Source: Pseudomonadota bacterium (GTDB lineage: Bacteria; Pseudomonadota; Gammaproteobacteria; Burkholderiales; Burkholderiaceae_C). From it: 64,000 nt of DNA. A program made the position numbers and the translations under genes. The stretch covers positions 31,748 through 95,747 of the forward strand of contig JAVHYA010000006.1 in assembly GCA_031119395.1 (NCBI GenBank), given 5' to 3'. The notes beneath the pieces are model-generated. The model ran no database searches. It worked only from the letters and a program-made list of their open reading frames with translations, and had not been told where the DNA came from. Of the stretch, positions 35,832 to 44,339 are shown one piece after another (the stretch's first letter is position 1; every line of letters begins with the position of its first letter).

Positions 35832-37067
35832 ATGGCCCAATCGGTCCTCGGCAGCGTCGCGCTGCACTACCGCGCGTTGTGGTCCAGGAAGCGCCAGTTG
35901 GCAGGCGTCCAGCTGTTCGTCGAGGACGTCTCCCCCGGCGCGGAGGGCAGCCACCTGCTGCGCACCTTGTCCGAGCTCTGGTCGAGCGAGTCGCCGCCGG
36001 TCCTGCTGTCGGCCGCGCATCAGCGCCTGACGCATGAGCTGATCGCCAGTGCGGGGGCCCAGGACCCGCTGATCGAGGTCCCGAGCCGTTGGCTGGCGCA
36101 GGGCGGCCTCGCCGGCGCAGTGAACGCCGCACGCGATCGGGGCGCCCGGCTCGTCGCCTCGGGGTCGCCGTCCGAATTGCGCGCGCTGGGTGACGGGGCG
36201 CGTGCGTTCGAGCGCCTGTGCGTGCAGCTCGACACCGGGGATGCGGCGCTGGCCCTGCGGGCGTCGATGCAGGCCCGCGAGGATGCGGCGAGAGGCCGCT
36301 TCGGTGCACCATCCGTGGCGAGCCCCGTGCCTTCCGGCAGCCTGGTGGTCGGCGCCGCCGGCCGGGCCCTGGTGGAACACGCGCTGGACCAGCAGGGCGC
36401 GTGGGCGGTCGCCGGCTGGCCGGCCGAAGACATCCTGCACCGCTTCAATGGCCATCCGGTGCCTCCCACCCGGCGGGCGATCCTGCGCGTGATGAGCGCG
36501 CTCGATCAGGAGCAGTCGCTCGACGCGATCGAGTACCTGCTGGCTCGGGAAGCCACCCTCGCCTACCGGCTCCTCGCGTACCTCAACTCCGCCGGTCTGG
36601 GCCTGCGCAACGGCATCGCATCGCTGCGGCACGGCGTGATGATGCTGGGCTACCGGACCCTCAACGGCTGGCTCGCCGAACAGCTCACGACCGCCAGCGA
36701 GGACCGGGACCTGGACCCGGTGAACCTCGGCCTCGGCCTGCGTGCGGCGCTGGCGGCCGAACTCATGGACGCCGGGGTGGAGGACGAGTTGCGGCACGAG
36801 GTGTTCCTCACGGGCATGCTGTCGCAGATCGACGCGCTGCAGGGCCAGCCCCTGCGGGCGCTTCTTTCGCGCATCCCGCTGCCGGACCGGGTGCCCGATG
36901 CGCTGGTGCGCGGCACCGGCCCCTACGCCGCCGTGCTTCGCCTCGCGCAGGCGATGGAGCGCGATCCAGCGCACTCGCTGCTCAACCCCATCCAGGCCGC
37001 CGGCCTCTCGCTGGAGGAGTCGAACCGGGCGCTGTTGAGGGTGTTGAGCGCCGCATCCGCCCCTTAG
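35832..37067 (+). CDS. HDOD-domain signalling protein directly behind flgL
   Basis: A 411-residue soluble protein with an N-terminal region resembling a collapsed EAL fold and a C-terminal HDOD domain (about residues 200-400). The HDOD part includes HPVPPTRRAILRVMSALDQE, TLAYRLLAYLNSAGLGLRNG and SLRHGVMMLGYRTLNGWLAE, parallel to the two HDOD proteins further right. HDOD domains resemble HD phosphohydrolases but lack the catalytic HD pair and act in signalling. No EAL, DDFGTG or other c-di-GMP catalytic motif is seen in the N-terminal part. Starting 9 bases after flgL, it is almost certainly cotranscribed with flgK/flgL. Function unknown; a role in motility control is inference. Confidence 0.85.
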   Translation: MAQSVLGSVALHYRALWSRKRQLAGVQLFVEDVSPGAEGSHLLRTLSELWSSESPPVLLSAAHQRLTHELIASAGAQDPLIEVPSRWLAQGGLAGAVNAARDRGARLVASGSPSELRALGDGARAFERLCVQLDTGDAALALRASMQAREDAARGRFGAPSVASPVPSGSLVVGAAGRALVEHALDQQGAWAVAGWPAEDILHRFNGHPVPPTRRAILRVMSALDQEQSLDAIEYLLAREATLAYRLLAYLNSAGLGLRNGIASLRHGVMMLGYRTLNGWLAEQLTTASEDRDLDPVNLGLGLRAALAAELMDAGVEDELRHEVFLTGMLSQIDALQGQPLRALLSRIPLPDRVPDALVRGTGPYAAVLRLAQAMERDPAHSLLNPIQAAGLSLEESNRALLRVLSAASAP

Positions 37068-37115
37068 CCTCCGGGCGCCACGAGCCTGGCAGGCCGCAGG
37101 CGGCGACGATCGCGC

Positions 37116-38357
37116 CTACTTCGATTCCAGGCCTTCGATCTCGTCGGCCCAGATGAGCGCCTGCAGGTGCGCCCAATTGACCTGGTGGTTGGACAGCTGC
37201 AACTCCCCCGCGGCACGGGCGAAGGCCGCCTCGTCGCCGGTTTCGCAGGCCTTCGCCAGTTCGAGAAACGGCGCGAACGGTCCGCCGTTCTCCAGCAGTG
37301 CCCGGCTGACATCGGCGGGCAGGTTCATGGACACGACGGCCTCGGCCATCGGCACGCCGACCAGCGTGTCCAGCATGGAGAACAGGCCGACCAGAAAGGC
37401 GTCGTCGCAGGCCTCGGGCGGCAGGAGGTCCGTGGCGAGCAATTCCATCAGGCGGGCACGCACCACCGCCGTGCTCCCGGCCGCGGGCGCAGCGCCGCCC
37501 GCGCGCGTGCTGGTCATCAACAGCGCCGCCCATCGGAACAGGCGGTTGAAACCCAGGATCATCACCGCGTGGCGGAAGGAGGTGATCTCCGTGCTCAGCC
37601 CGAAGCCACAGGAATTGATGAAGCGCAGCAGCTTGAACGACAGGGTGGGCTCGTGCTTGAGCAGAGCCTCGATCTGCGAGAGCTCCGCCTCCGTCCGCAC
37701 CAGGTTCATCAGGCGGATCACCGAGTGCTGCGAAGCCTGCACGCCGCTGTCGCGAACCACGGTCGGCTGGGCGAACCAGTGCCCCTGGAAGTAGCGCACA
37801 CCCAACTTGCGCAGCGCCTCGTGCTGCTCGCCGTCGCGCACGTTCTGGGCCACGATCTCCGCCTTGGAGCGCTCGCGCGCGGCGCGGATGGTGCGCTCGA
37901 TCCACTGGGCATCCAGTTGCTGCAGGTCCAGCATGATGTAGGACACCAGCGGCAGCCAGCTTGCGTACGCCGGCTGCAGCACCCGGTGGTCCAGCGCCAG
38001 GCGAAAGCCATCCTTTCGGGCTTTGAGAAGAATGTCGCGCCGGATGGCGACGCCCTCCTTCGTCAGGGATTCGTCCTGCGGGATCTGCAGCACCGCCTTT
38101 CGCGGATCGAGGATGTCGAGGTGGCCGTCGGCCATGATCTCGAAGCTGCAATGGACGAACACGTTCTTGCTGCCGGCCAGCGCTTCGGAGCCGGTTTCGG
38201 ACAAGGCCTCGAAGAGCATGGCGTTGTCGTTGGCCGCTGCGCGCGGGCGCTCGAACAGCGCATAGCCGACGATCTTGCGGCTGGCGTCCACGATGGCCTG
38301 CCTGGAAATGGCAGCACCCGGCCGGTCGGTGCTGGTTTCGGCGGCGGAGAGGGTCAT
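37116..38357 (-). CDS. Degenerate EAL / HDOD signalling protein (YuxH/CdgJ-type)
   Basis: A 413-residue cytoplasmic protein: an N-terminal EAL-like domain (about 18-215) and an HDOD domain (about 216-405). The EAL part looks catalytically dead: the position of the ExLxR motif reads GYALFER, and the usual DDFGTG loop reads LALDHRV; the final EAL strand is recognisable (VRYFQGHWFAQPTVV). The HDOD part has LSFKLLRFINSCGFGLSTEI and SFRHAVMILGFNRLFRWAAL. This architecture is that of YuxH/CdgJ proteins, which influence motility in Vibrio. It converges on the HDOD gene behind flgL and lies downstream of the GGDEF-EAL gene. Confidence 0.88.
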   Translation of the reverse strand: MTLSAAETSTDRPGAAISRQAIVDASRKIVGYALFERPRAAANDNAMLFEALSETGSEALAGSKNVFVHCSFEIMADGHLDILDPRKAVLQIPQDESLTKEGVAIRRDILLKARKDGFRLALDHRVLQPAYASWLPLVSYIMLDLQQLDAQWIERTIRAARERSKAEIVAQNVRDGEQHEALRKLGVRYFQGHWFAQPTVVRDSGVQASQHSVIRLMNLVRTEAELSQIEALLKHEPTLSFKLLRFINSCGFGLSTEITSFRHAVMILGFNRLFRWAALLMTSTRAGGAAPAAGSTAVVRARLMELLATDLLPPEACDDAFLVGLFSMLDTLVGVPMAEAVVSMNLPADVSRALLENGGPFAPFLELAKACETGDEAAFARAAGELQLSNHQVNWAHLQALIWADEIEGLESK

Positions 38358-38390
38358 GATGGCGTCGGCAAGGGGCGAAGGCCCGTCGGT

Positions 38391-38531
38391 TCAGCTCTTC
38401 TTCGGCGGTCCAGGGCAGAACTTGAGGTCGGCCGTCCCGTCAGGCCCCCATCGGCGGGCGGATGCGGCACTTGTTGGCAGTGGGCCGGTGCGGACCAGGG
38501 CAGATCCCCCGCACGCGGCGGCCACCGTCAT
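38391..38531 (-). CDS. Possible 46-residue ORF between the GGDEF-EAL and EAL-HDOD genes
   Basis: The 170-base gap downstream of the GGDEF-EAL gene contains an ATG overlapping that gene's stop by 4 bases (ATGA) and an open frame of 46 codons ending LKFCPGPPKKS. The overlap is the same junction type used throughout the window, but I recognise no family and the composition is unremarkable. It may be chance in GC-rich DNA. Confidence 0.2.
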   Translation of the reverse strand: MTVAAACGGSALVRTGPLPTSAASARRWGPDGTADLKFCPGPPKKS

Positions 38532-41500
38532 GCCGGCATGCCGGTGTCTGCCTGGCGCTGGCGCATCCAGGCCTGCAAGGCTTCGCCGGGCAGCGGCCGG
38601 GCGAAATGGAAGCCCTGGAACTCGTCGCAGCCGGCTTCCCGCAGCGCATGGGCCTGCGCAGCGTCCTCCACGCCCTCGGCCACCACGCGCAGTCCGAGCG
38701 TGTGCCCCAGGGCCACGATGGCCCGCACGATCGCCAGGTCGCTCGGATCGTGCAGCATGCGACCGACGAACGAGCGGTCGATCTTGAGCTTGTCGATCGG
38801 GAAGCGGTTCAGGTAGTTCAGGCTCGAGTAGCCGGTGCCGAAGTCGTCGATGGCCAGCGACACGCCCAGGGCCTTCAGGGAATGCAGCTGCTCCAGCGTC
38901 TGGTCGGCGTCCTCCATCAGGGTGGACTCGGTCAGTTCGAGTTCGATCTGCCCGGCCAGCACGCCGTGGGCATGCATGCTTCGTTCGAGCAAGGGCACCA
39001 GATCGCCGCTGCGCAACTGCACGGCCGACAGGTTGATCGACACCGGCCACTCGCCGAAGCCGCCGGCGCGCCAGGCGGCATGCTGGGCACAGGCCTGCCG
39101 AATCACCCATGCACCGATGCCCTCGATCAGACCCGCCTCCTCGGCGATCGGGATGAACTCCGAAGGCGGCACCGGCCCCAGTTGCGCGCTGTTCCAGCGC
39201 AGCAGCGCTTCGGCCCCCACCGGCCGGCCGCTCGCGGCATCCACCCTTGGCTGGAAGTTCAGGCTGAGCTCGTCGCGCTCGATCGCATGGCGCAGCAGGG
39301 ATTCGATCTGCAGCCGGGCCTGGGCCCGCTCGTTCATGTCGGCGGTGAAGAAGCGGGCCATGTCGCGCCCGGCCGCCTTGCTCTGGTACATGGCCACGTC
39401 GGCATGGCGCATCAGCTCGTCGAGGTCACGCCCGTCCTGCGGATACATCGCGATGCCCACGCTGCACGACACGTGCAGCTCCATGTCGTCCACCGTGTGC
39501 GGCAGGCGCACCAGCGGGATGAGCCGGCGCTCGACGATCTGCTGCACCTCGTCGCTGCCCGAGACGCCGTCCAGGATGATCACGAACTCGTCGCCGCCGA
39601 GGCGGCTGACGGTGTCGCCGGGACGCACCCCTTCGGCGAGGCGGTGCGCCACCGAGCGCAGCAGCGCGTCGCCCACGTGATGGCCCAGCGAATCGTTGAT
39701 GGTCTTGAAACGGTCCAGGTCGATGAACAGGACGCCCACCTGCCGGTTCAGGGGCTCGGCGCGCGCCAGGGCCCGGCCCAAGCGTTCGACGCACAGCGAG
39801 CGGTTCGGCAGTTCGGTGAGGACGTCGTGCAGCGCCAGGAAACGGATGCGCTCTTCGCTCTTCTTGCGGTCGCTGATGTCGATGGAGGTGAAGATGTAGT
39901 GCGAGATCGAATCCGGGCTGTTTCGCACCACGCTGACCACCAGCCAGGCCGGGTACACGCTGCCGTTGCGACGCCGCACCCGCACCTCGCCCTGCCAGGC
40001 GCTGCGCTGGCCCAGTTGCGGCCAGATGCGCGCCAGGGACTCGCCGTCGGGCGCCAGCATCCCATCCGGATGCTCGCCCACCAGGTCGCGCAGTTCGTGG
40101 CCGGTCTGGCGGCACAGCGCGCGGTTCACCGTCAGGATGCGTTGCGCCGCATCGATGATCATGATGCCTTCGGAGGACGCCTCGAAGACCTTGGCCCACA
40201 GCTCCAGGCGCTGCTCCATGAACTTCAGGTGGTTGATCGGCGTGAAGGTGGTGAGCACCGCATCGCGCCCCTGGTAGGTCAGGCGGCGCGCCGAGAGCAC
40301 CGCCCAGGACGGCTCGGCGCCGCCGCGCCAGCGGACCTCGAACTCGTCGACCTCGCGCCGGTCGGCCAGCTGCTGGAAGAAGCGCGCACGCACCGCCGGT
40401 TCGAGCCCGCCTGCCCAAGGATCGCCGCTGCGTCCGCCGAGCCACGCCTGGGCGGCGGCGTTGGCGCTCAGCACCTCGTGCCCCGGCACCTGCGTCACCA
40501 TGAGCGGGATCGGGATGGCCGCCACGAGGTCTCGCTGGGCCTCCGAGGCGCGGGCGCTGGCAGCGAGTTCCTGCTGGATCTGCCGCTCCCGGTCCAGCTG
40601 CGCCAGCATGTCGTTGAAGCCGACCACCAGGCGGCCGATCTCGTCGCCGCTGCTCCAGTCGGCCCGCAGCCGGTGGTCGCCCGTTTTTCGGACGGTGTCG
40701 ACCACGGCGGACAGGCGGCGAAGCGGCAACGAGATCTGCCGGGCCACATAGAACACGGCGCTCAGGATGAGCATGAGCAGGAAGAGCGCCGTGCCCAGGT
40801 GCAGCCACATGCGCGAGAAGAAGGCGCGCTCGCGTGCCTGCAGCATGTCCTGCAATTCCGCGGTGGTGGTCAGCCAGGCGGCGTCCAGAGCGGCGTAGAG
40901 GTCCTGGCGCACGGTGTCGAAGGCGGCCAGGGAGGGCGCGTCGGCGCCGCTGTCGAGGGCGCGCCGCGCCGCCTGACGGAAGTCGTCGATGGCGGCGGCC
41001 AGGCGCTTGCGGGTCGGGTCGAAGCGCTCGGGCAGCGGCCGGCGCGCGGCGGCATAGGCCTCGGCGTAGTCGCTCGCCACGGCAGCGGCGACCGCATCCA
41101 GGCGCCCTTCGAGAATGAAGTACTGCGTACGCGACCGGCTGCGCCCGGCATCGTCCTCGCCCAGGTCCTCCAGCCGGGCGTCCATCGCCGCGCCCAGTTC
41201 GACCAATTCGGGGAAGCGCAGCAACACCAGCGACATGGTGTAGTAGCTGTCCAGGTCGGGATCGAGGATCAGGTTCGACTGGTTGCCCACGCGCGTGACG
41301 AGCGCGCGGCTGCGCTCCAGCGCTTCCTGCCGCAGCGCGCGGGCGGCCGCTTCGCTGTCCGCGCGCTGCAGCCCGGCGATCGCGGCGCGCAGGGCTTCGC
41401 TCGGCGCGCCGCTCTCCATGCCATTGCCATGCGCAAGCTCCAGCGCTTCGAGCCGGTCAGGCGCCGGCACCGGCGTGGACTGCCAGCCGCCCAGCGACAG

Positions 41501-41692
41501 CAGGACCGGACGCAGCCCGTCGATGTAGGCGGTGCCCGCCATCTCCTTGCGCGCGAAGTCGATCGCGATGAACTTCTCGTTGATCAGGATGCCGCTGATG
41601 AAGATGACGGCACTGAGGTCGAGCAGGTAGATGAGCAGGAGCTTGCGACCGACGCTCAGCCGACCGAGCCGGCGTGCCACCAGGCTCAGCAT
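38528..41692 (-). CDS. Membrane-bound PAS-GGDEF-EAL cyclic-di-GMP enzyme
   Basis: A 1054-residue inner-membrane protein for cyclic-di-GMP turnover. Order: membrane helix (about 17-36), periplasmic sensor region (about 38-295), second helix (about 299-318), HAMP (about 320-372), two PAS-like domains (about 385-490 and 500-612), GGDEF (about 615-785) and EAL (about 800-1045). The GGDEF motif is intact (RLGGDEFVI, residues 697-705) with an inhibitory I-site RPGD five residues before it (690-693). The EAL motif is intact (E828 in GAEALLRW) with DDFGTG at 949-954, so both synthesis and breakdown are possible. GGGGAG precedes the ATG. It lies 63 bases after an HDOD gene in a probable FliA-dependent operon. 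Confidence 0.95.
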   Translation of the reverse strand: MLSLVARRLGRLSVGRKLLLIYLLDLSAVIFISGILINEKFIAIDFARKEMAGTAYIDGLRPVLLSLGGWQSTPVPAPDRLEALELAHGNGMESGAPSEALRAAIAGLQRADSEAAARALRQEALERSRALVTRVGNQSNLILDPDLDSYYTMSLVLLRFPELVELGAAMDARLEDLGEDDAGRSRSRTQYFILEGRLDAVAAAVASDYAEAYAAARRPLPERFDPTRKRLAAAIDDFRQAARRALDSGADAPSLAAFDTVRQDLYAALDAAWLTTTAELQDMLQARERAFFSRMWLHLGTALFLLMLILSAVFYVARQISLPLRRLSAVVDTVRKTGDHRLRADWSSGDEIGRLVVGFNDMLAQLDRERQIQQELAASARASEAQRDLVAAIPIPLMVTQVPGHEVLSANAAAQAWLGGRSGDPWAGGLEPAVRARFFQQLADRREVDEFEVRWRGGAEPSWAVLSARRLTYQGRDAVLTTFTPINHLKFMEQRLELWAKVFEASSEGIMIIDAAQRILTVNRALCRQTGHELRDLVGEHPDGMLAPDGESLARIWPQLGQRSAWQGEVRVRRRNGSVYPAWLVVSVVRNSPDSISHYIFTSIDISDRKKSEERIRFLALHDVLTELPNRSLCVERLGRALARAEPLNRQVGVLFIDLDRFKTINDSLGHHVGDALLRSVAHRLAEGVRPGDTVSRLGGDEFVIILDGVSGSDEVQQIVERRLIPLVRLPHTVDDMELHVSCSVGIAMYPQDGRDLDELMRHADVAMYQSKAAGRDMARFFTADMNERAQARLQIESLLRHAIERDELSLNFQPRVDAASGRPVGAEALLRWNSAQLGPVPPSEFIPIAEEAGLIEGIGAWVIRQACAQHAAWRAGGFGEWPVSINLSAVQLRSGDLVPLLERSMHAHGVLAGQIELELTESTLMEDADQTLEQLHSLKALGVSLAIDDFGTGYSSLNYLNRFPIDKLKIDRSFVGRMLHDPSDLAIVRAIVALGHTLGLRVVAEGVEDAAQAHALREAGCDEFQGFHFARPLPGEALQAWMRQRQADTGMPA

Positions 41693-41755
41693 GGCCGCTC
41701 CCCGGATGCGTGCGGCAGGGAGCCGTCGAGCGCGTGCATGCCGGATCCCATGCGT

Positions 41756-43039
41756 TCAGTCGAGGCGCTCGGCCCAGTCGAGGGCCCGCACGTGCGCTTC
41801 GACCATGCGGTCGCGCGCAATGGCATGGCGCATCGCCAGGATCTCGATCAGGCCTTCGTCGCCGCTCTCGCAGGCTTTGGCCATCGCCAGGTACGGCGCG
41901 AACATGCCCGTGCCTTCCAGCACCGCCGCGCTCACCTCCGCCGGCAGGCTGATGAGCGACATCGCCTCGGCCAGCGGCACGTCCAGCAGCACGTCCAGCA
42001 TCGAGAACATCCCGGCCACGAAAGCCAGTTCGGCCTCGGCCGGCGGCATGGCCTCGGCCGCCAGCAGCTCCATGACCCGGCCTCGGGTGATCGCCAGTGC
42101 CCCTGCCGCCGGCGCCAGGCTGTCCGACGGCGTGCTGGCCAGCAGAATGGCCGTCCAGCGGAACAGCCGCCGCATGCCCACCGTCATCACGGCGTGGCGG
42201 AACGACGAAATCTCCAGGTGACGGCCGAAGCCCGAGGTGTTGATGTATCGCAGCAGCCGGTACGACAGCGTCGGCTCCCGCCGAAGCACGTCCTCGATCT
42301 CTTCCAGCTCCGCTTCGGCACGCACGAGATTCATCAGCCTGAGCAGGGAGGCGTGCGACGCCGCTGCGGTGCGTGCCGTGCCGTTGAGCGCCGGGCGCGT
42401 GAACCACATGCCTTCGAAAAGCCGTACCCCGGCCTCCGCGAGCCGCTCGAACTCGCGGCCCGTGCGCACGCCGGTGACCACCACCTGCTTGACGCCCTGC
42501 CGATGCAACGCGCGAGCCACGCCGGCTGCCCGGTCCAGTTCGACGGCACCCAGGGGCAGAAGCGCGAATGCGGCGAATTCGACGAGGCGCGGGTCCTCGT
42601 TGAGCCAGCGCACATCGAAGGCCAGCCTGAAACCGGCACTGCGCGCCTCGCGCAGGGAAGCCAGGTCGAAAGGTGGTTCGCCCGCAGGCGCTGCCGCTGC
42701 CGGCAACAGTTCGAGCACCACCTTGGTGGCGTCGAGCACCGCGACGGGGCCGTCGGAGCGCAACAGGTCGTCGCTGTGGCATCGCAGGAAATTGGGACGG
42801 CGCGAGGGTGCCAGGCCTCCGGACGCGTCCGGGAATTCAGGCATGAGCATCCGCGTGTCGCCACCGGCGGTCGGGCCGAAGGCGCCATTGGCGGCCGGCG
42901 CCATCGGACCGGCGGGCTGGACGAGGCGATAGCCGGCGACGGCAACCCGCTCGTCCACGAGCAGGCGGCGCGCGAACACCGCGCGCGCCGCGCCCGGATC
43001 CTCGCCTGCTGCTCCAGTGCTGCGCGCTGCAACCGACAT
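41756..43039 (-). CDS. HDOD-domain signalling protein, first gene of a sigma28-linked operon
   Basis: A 427-residue cytoplasmic protein with a poorly conserved, Ala/Pro-rich N-terminal EAL-like region (about 20-230; AGVRLFEGMWFTRPAL is its remnant of the last EAL strand) and an HDOD domain (about 231-415) containing LSYRLLRYINTSGFGRHLEI and SFRHAVMTVGMRRLFRWTAI. No EAL catalytic residues were found, so it is probably a binding or scaffold protein. It is the nearest visible relative of the EAL-HDOD protein at 37116-38357. A good FliA-type promoter lies about 50 bases upstream. Confidence 0.85.
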   Translation of the reverse strand: MSVAARSTGAAGEDPGAARAVFARRLLVDERVAVAGYRLVQPAGPMAPAANGAFGPTAGGDTRMLMPEFPDASGGLAPSRRPNFLRCHSDDLLRSDGPVAVLDATKVVLELLPAAAAPAGEPPFDLASLREARSAGFRLAFDVRWLNEDPRLVEFAAFALLPLGAVELDRAAGVARALHRQGVKQVVVTGVRTGREFERLAEAGVRLFEGMWFTRPALNGTARTAAASHASLLRLMNLVRAEAELEEIEDVLRREPTLSYRLLRYINTSGFGRHLEISSFRHAVMTVGMRRLFRWTAILLASTPSDSLAPAAGALAITRGRVMELLAAEAMPPAEAELAFVAGMFSMLDVLLDVPLAEAMSLISLPAEVSAAVLEGTGMFAPYLAMAKACESGDEGLIEILAMRHAIARDRMVEAHVRALDWAERLD

Positions 43040-43087
43040 ATCGCTTCCTCGGAGAGTTCGAAGCGCGATCGCGCCCCTTTCCAGCAG

Positions 43088-43115
43088 TTATCGGCATTGC
43101 CGGCCGTCACTTGAG
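43088..43115 (-). promoter_or_regulatory. Sigma28 (FliA)-type promoter of the HDOD / GGDEF-EAL operon
   Basis: On the minus strand the sequence reads CTCAAG, 14 bases, GCCGATAA: a perfect -10 octamer and a -35 with one mismatch to CTAAAG at exactly the spacing of the fliC and flgM promoters. The -10 ends 48 bases before the start of the HDOD gene. It suggests the operon belongs to the FliA late regulon. Confidence 0.75.
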
Positions 43116-43291
43116 ACGCCCCGCGCATCCGCCACCCGGCACCGGCGCCGGACGGCCCCGGGGCGCAAGCACTTCCGATGCCACCACGGCAGGGCGGCGT
43201 TCGCCCACCCGGCCGCTGGACCGGCGCCGACAGGGCGTCCCGCAGGCCGGTCGATAGAATTCCCAGCCCTTTTACGCCCCGGGGTTGCCTC

Positions 43292-44167
43292 TTGTCTGAC
43301 CGATTCGCCGTCCTGCCGCAGTACCTCTACCCCAAACAGGCGCTGACCTCGTTCGCAGGATGGGTCGCGGGCAAGGAGCGCGGCTCGGTCACGACCTGGA
43401 TCGTGCGCCGCTTCGTCGCCAAGTACGACGTCAACATGGCCGAGGCGGTCGAGAGCGACATCTCGCGCTACGCGAGCTTCAACGACTTCTTCACGCGGGC
43501 GCTCAAGCCGGGCGCGCGGCCGATCGCCGACGCGCCGCTGGTGTGCCCGGTCGACGGTGCCATCAGCCAGTTCGGCCCCATCGCGGGCGACCAGATCTTC
43601 CAGGCCAAGGGCCACGCCTACACCACCACCGCGCTGGTGGGAGGCGACGCCGCGCTGGCCGCGCAGTTCAAGGACGGCAGCTTCGCGACGCTGTATCTCA
43701 GCCCGCGCGACTACCACCGCATCCACATGCCCTGCGACGGGCGGCTCACCCGCATGGTCTACGTGCCGGGCGAGCTGTTCTCGGTCAACCCGACCACCGC
43801 GCGCGGCGTGCCGGGCCTGTTCGCGCGCAACGAGCGCGTGGTGTGCGTCTTCGAGTCCGACCGCGGACCCTTCGTGCTGGTGCTGGTCGGCGCGACGATC
43901 GTCGGCAGCATGGCGACGGTGTGGCACGGCGTCGTCAACCCGCCCCGCGGTGGCGAGGTGCGCGAATGGCGCTACGACGAGCGCGAGATCGTGCTCAGGA
44001 AGGGCGAGGAGATGGGCCGCTTCCTGCTCGGCTCCACCGTGGTGATGCTGTTCCCGCGCCCGGCCCTCGCCTTCAACCCCGACTGGGCGCCCGGGCGGAC
44101 GATCCGCCTCGGCGAAGCGATGGCACGGGACGACGCACGCGCGTCAAGCCCGGCTGCTGAATTTTGA
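43292..44167 (+). CDS. psd: Phosphatidylserine decarboxylase proenzyme
   Basis: Converts phosphatidylserine to phosphatidylethanolamine at the inner membrane. The 291-residue proenzyme begins with a TTG start (LSDRFAVLPQYLYPKQ), which matches the usual Psd N-terminus; the frame is open further upstream but without similarity. The self-cleavage motif LGST lies at residues 246-249, where S248 becomes the pyruvoyl prosthetic group, and YLSPRDYHRIHMPCDG carries the conserved histidines. A TAGAAT -10-like element lies about 35 bases upstream. A repeat hairpin directly follows the stop. Confidence 0.96.
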   Translation: MSDRFAVLPQYLYPKQALTSFAGWVAGKERGSVTTWIVRRFVAKYDVNMAEAVESDISRYASFNDFFTRALKPGARPIADAPLVCPVDGAISQFGPIAGDQIFQAKGHAYTTTALVGGDAALAAQFKDGSFATLYLSPRDYHRIHMPCDGRLTRMVYVPGELFSVNPTTARGVPGLFARNERVVCVFESDRGPFVLVLVGATIVGSMATVWHGVVNPPRGGEVREWRYDEREIVLRKGEEMGRFLLGSTVVMLFPRPALAFNPDWAPGRTIRLGEAMARDDARASSPAAEF

Positions 44168-44168
44168 G

Positions 44169-44228
44169 GCTTTGGCGCCACAGACCGCACCAAAGCTGCG
44201 CGTACAGCTATGAAAGTTGTAGCATCGC
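44169..44228 (-). repeat. Palindromic intergenic repeat, copy 1 (minus orientation, divergent)
   Basis: Immediately behind the psd stop. On the minus strand it reads GCTACAACTTTCATAGCTG followed by a hairpin with a 10-pair stem (GCTTTGGTGC / GCGCCAAAGC, one G-T pair). The AT-rich head matches the other three copies, but the hairpin arm has diverged. It overlaps the -35 box of the next gene's promoter. Confidence 0.6.
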
Positions 44229-44245
44229 GCGGTCTGCGATATAGT
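44217..44245 (+). promoter_or_regulatory. Sigma70-type promoter of the small winged-helix regulator
   Basis: TTGTAG, a 17-base spacer, then TATAGT, at about 95 bases before the ATG at 44340. Both hexamers are close to consensus and the spacing is ideal. The -35 box lies in the AT-rich head of a repeat copy. Confidence 0.65.
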
Positions 44246-44339
44246 CGCCGACCGTTTCGCGGCGCATCGTGCGCGCCCACGAGACGGCCATAAACGACGT
44301 GGGCCGCCAGCAGCGACGCCCCTACGAGGAGAGCCTTTG

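Noticed and set aside
38462..43114. A very long plus-strand open frame (about 1550 codons) opposite the HDOD and GGDEF-EAL genes
   Set aside because: It is antisense to three genes with clear domain motifs; its product is low-complexity His/Arg/Gln/Ala-rich, as expected from reading high-GC genes backwards.
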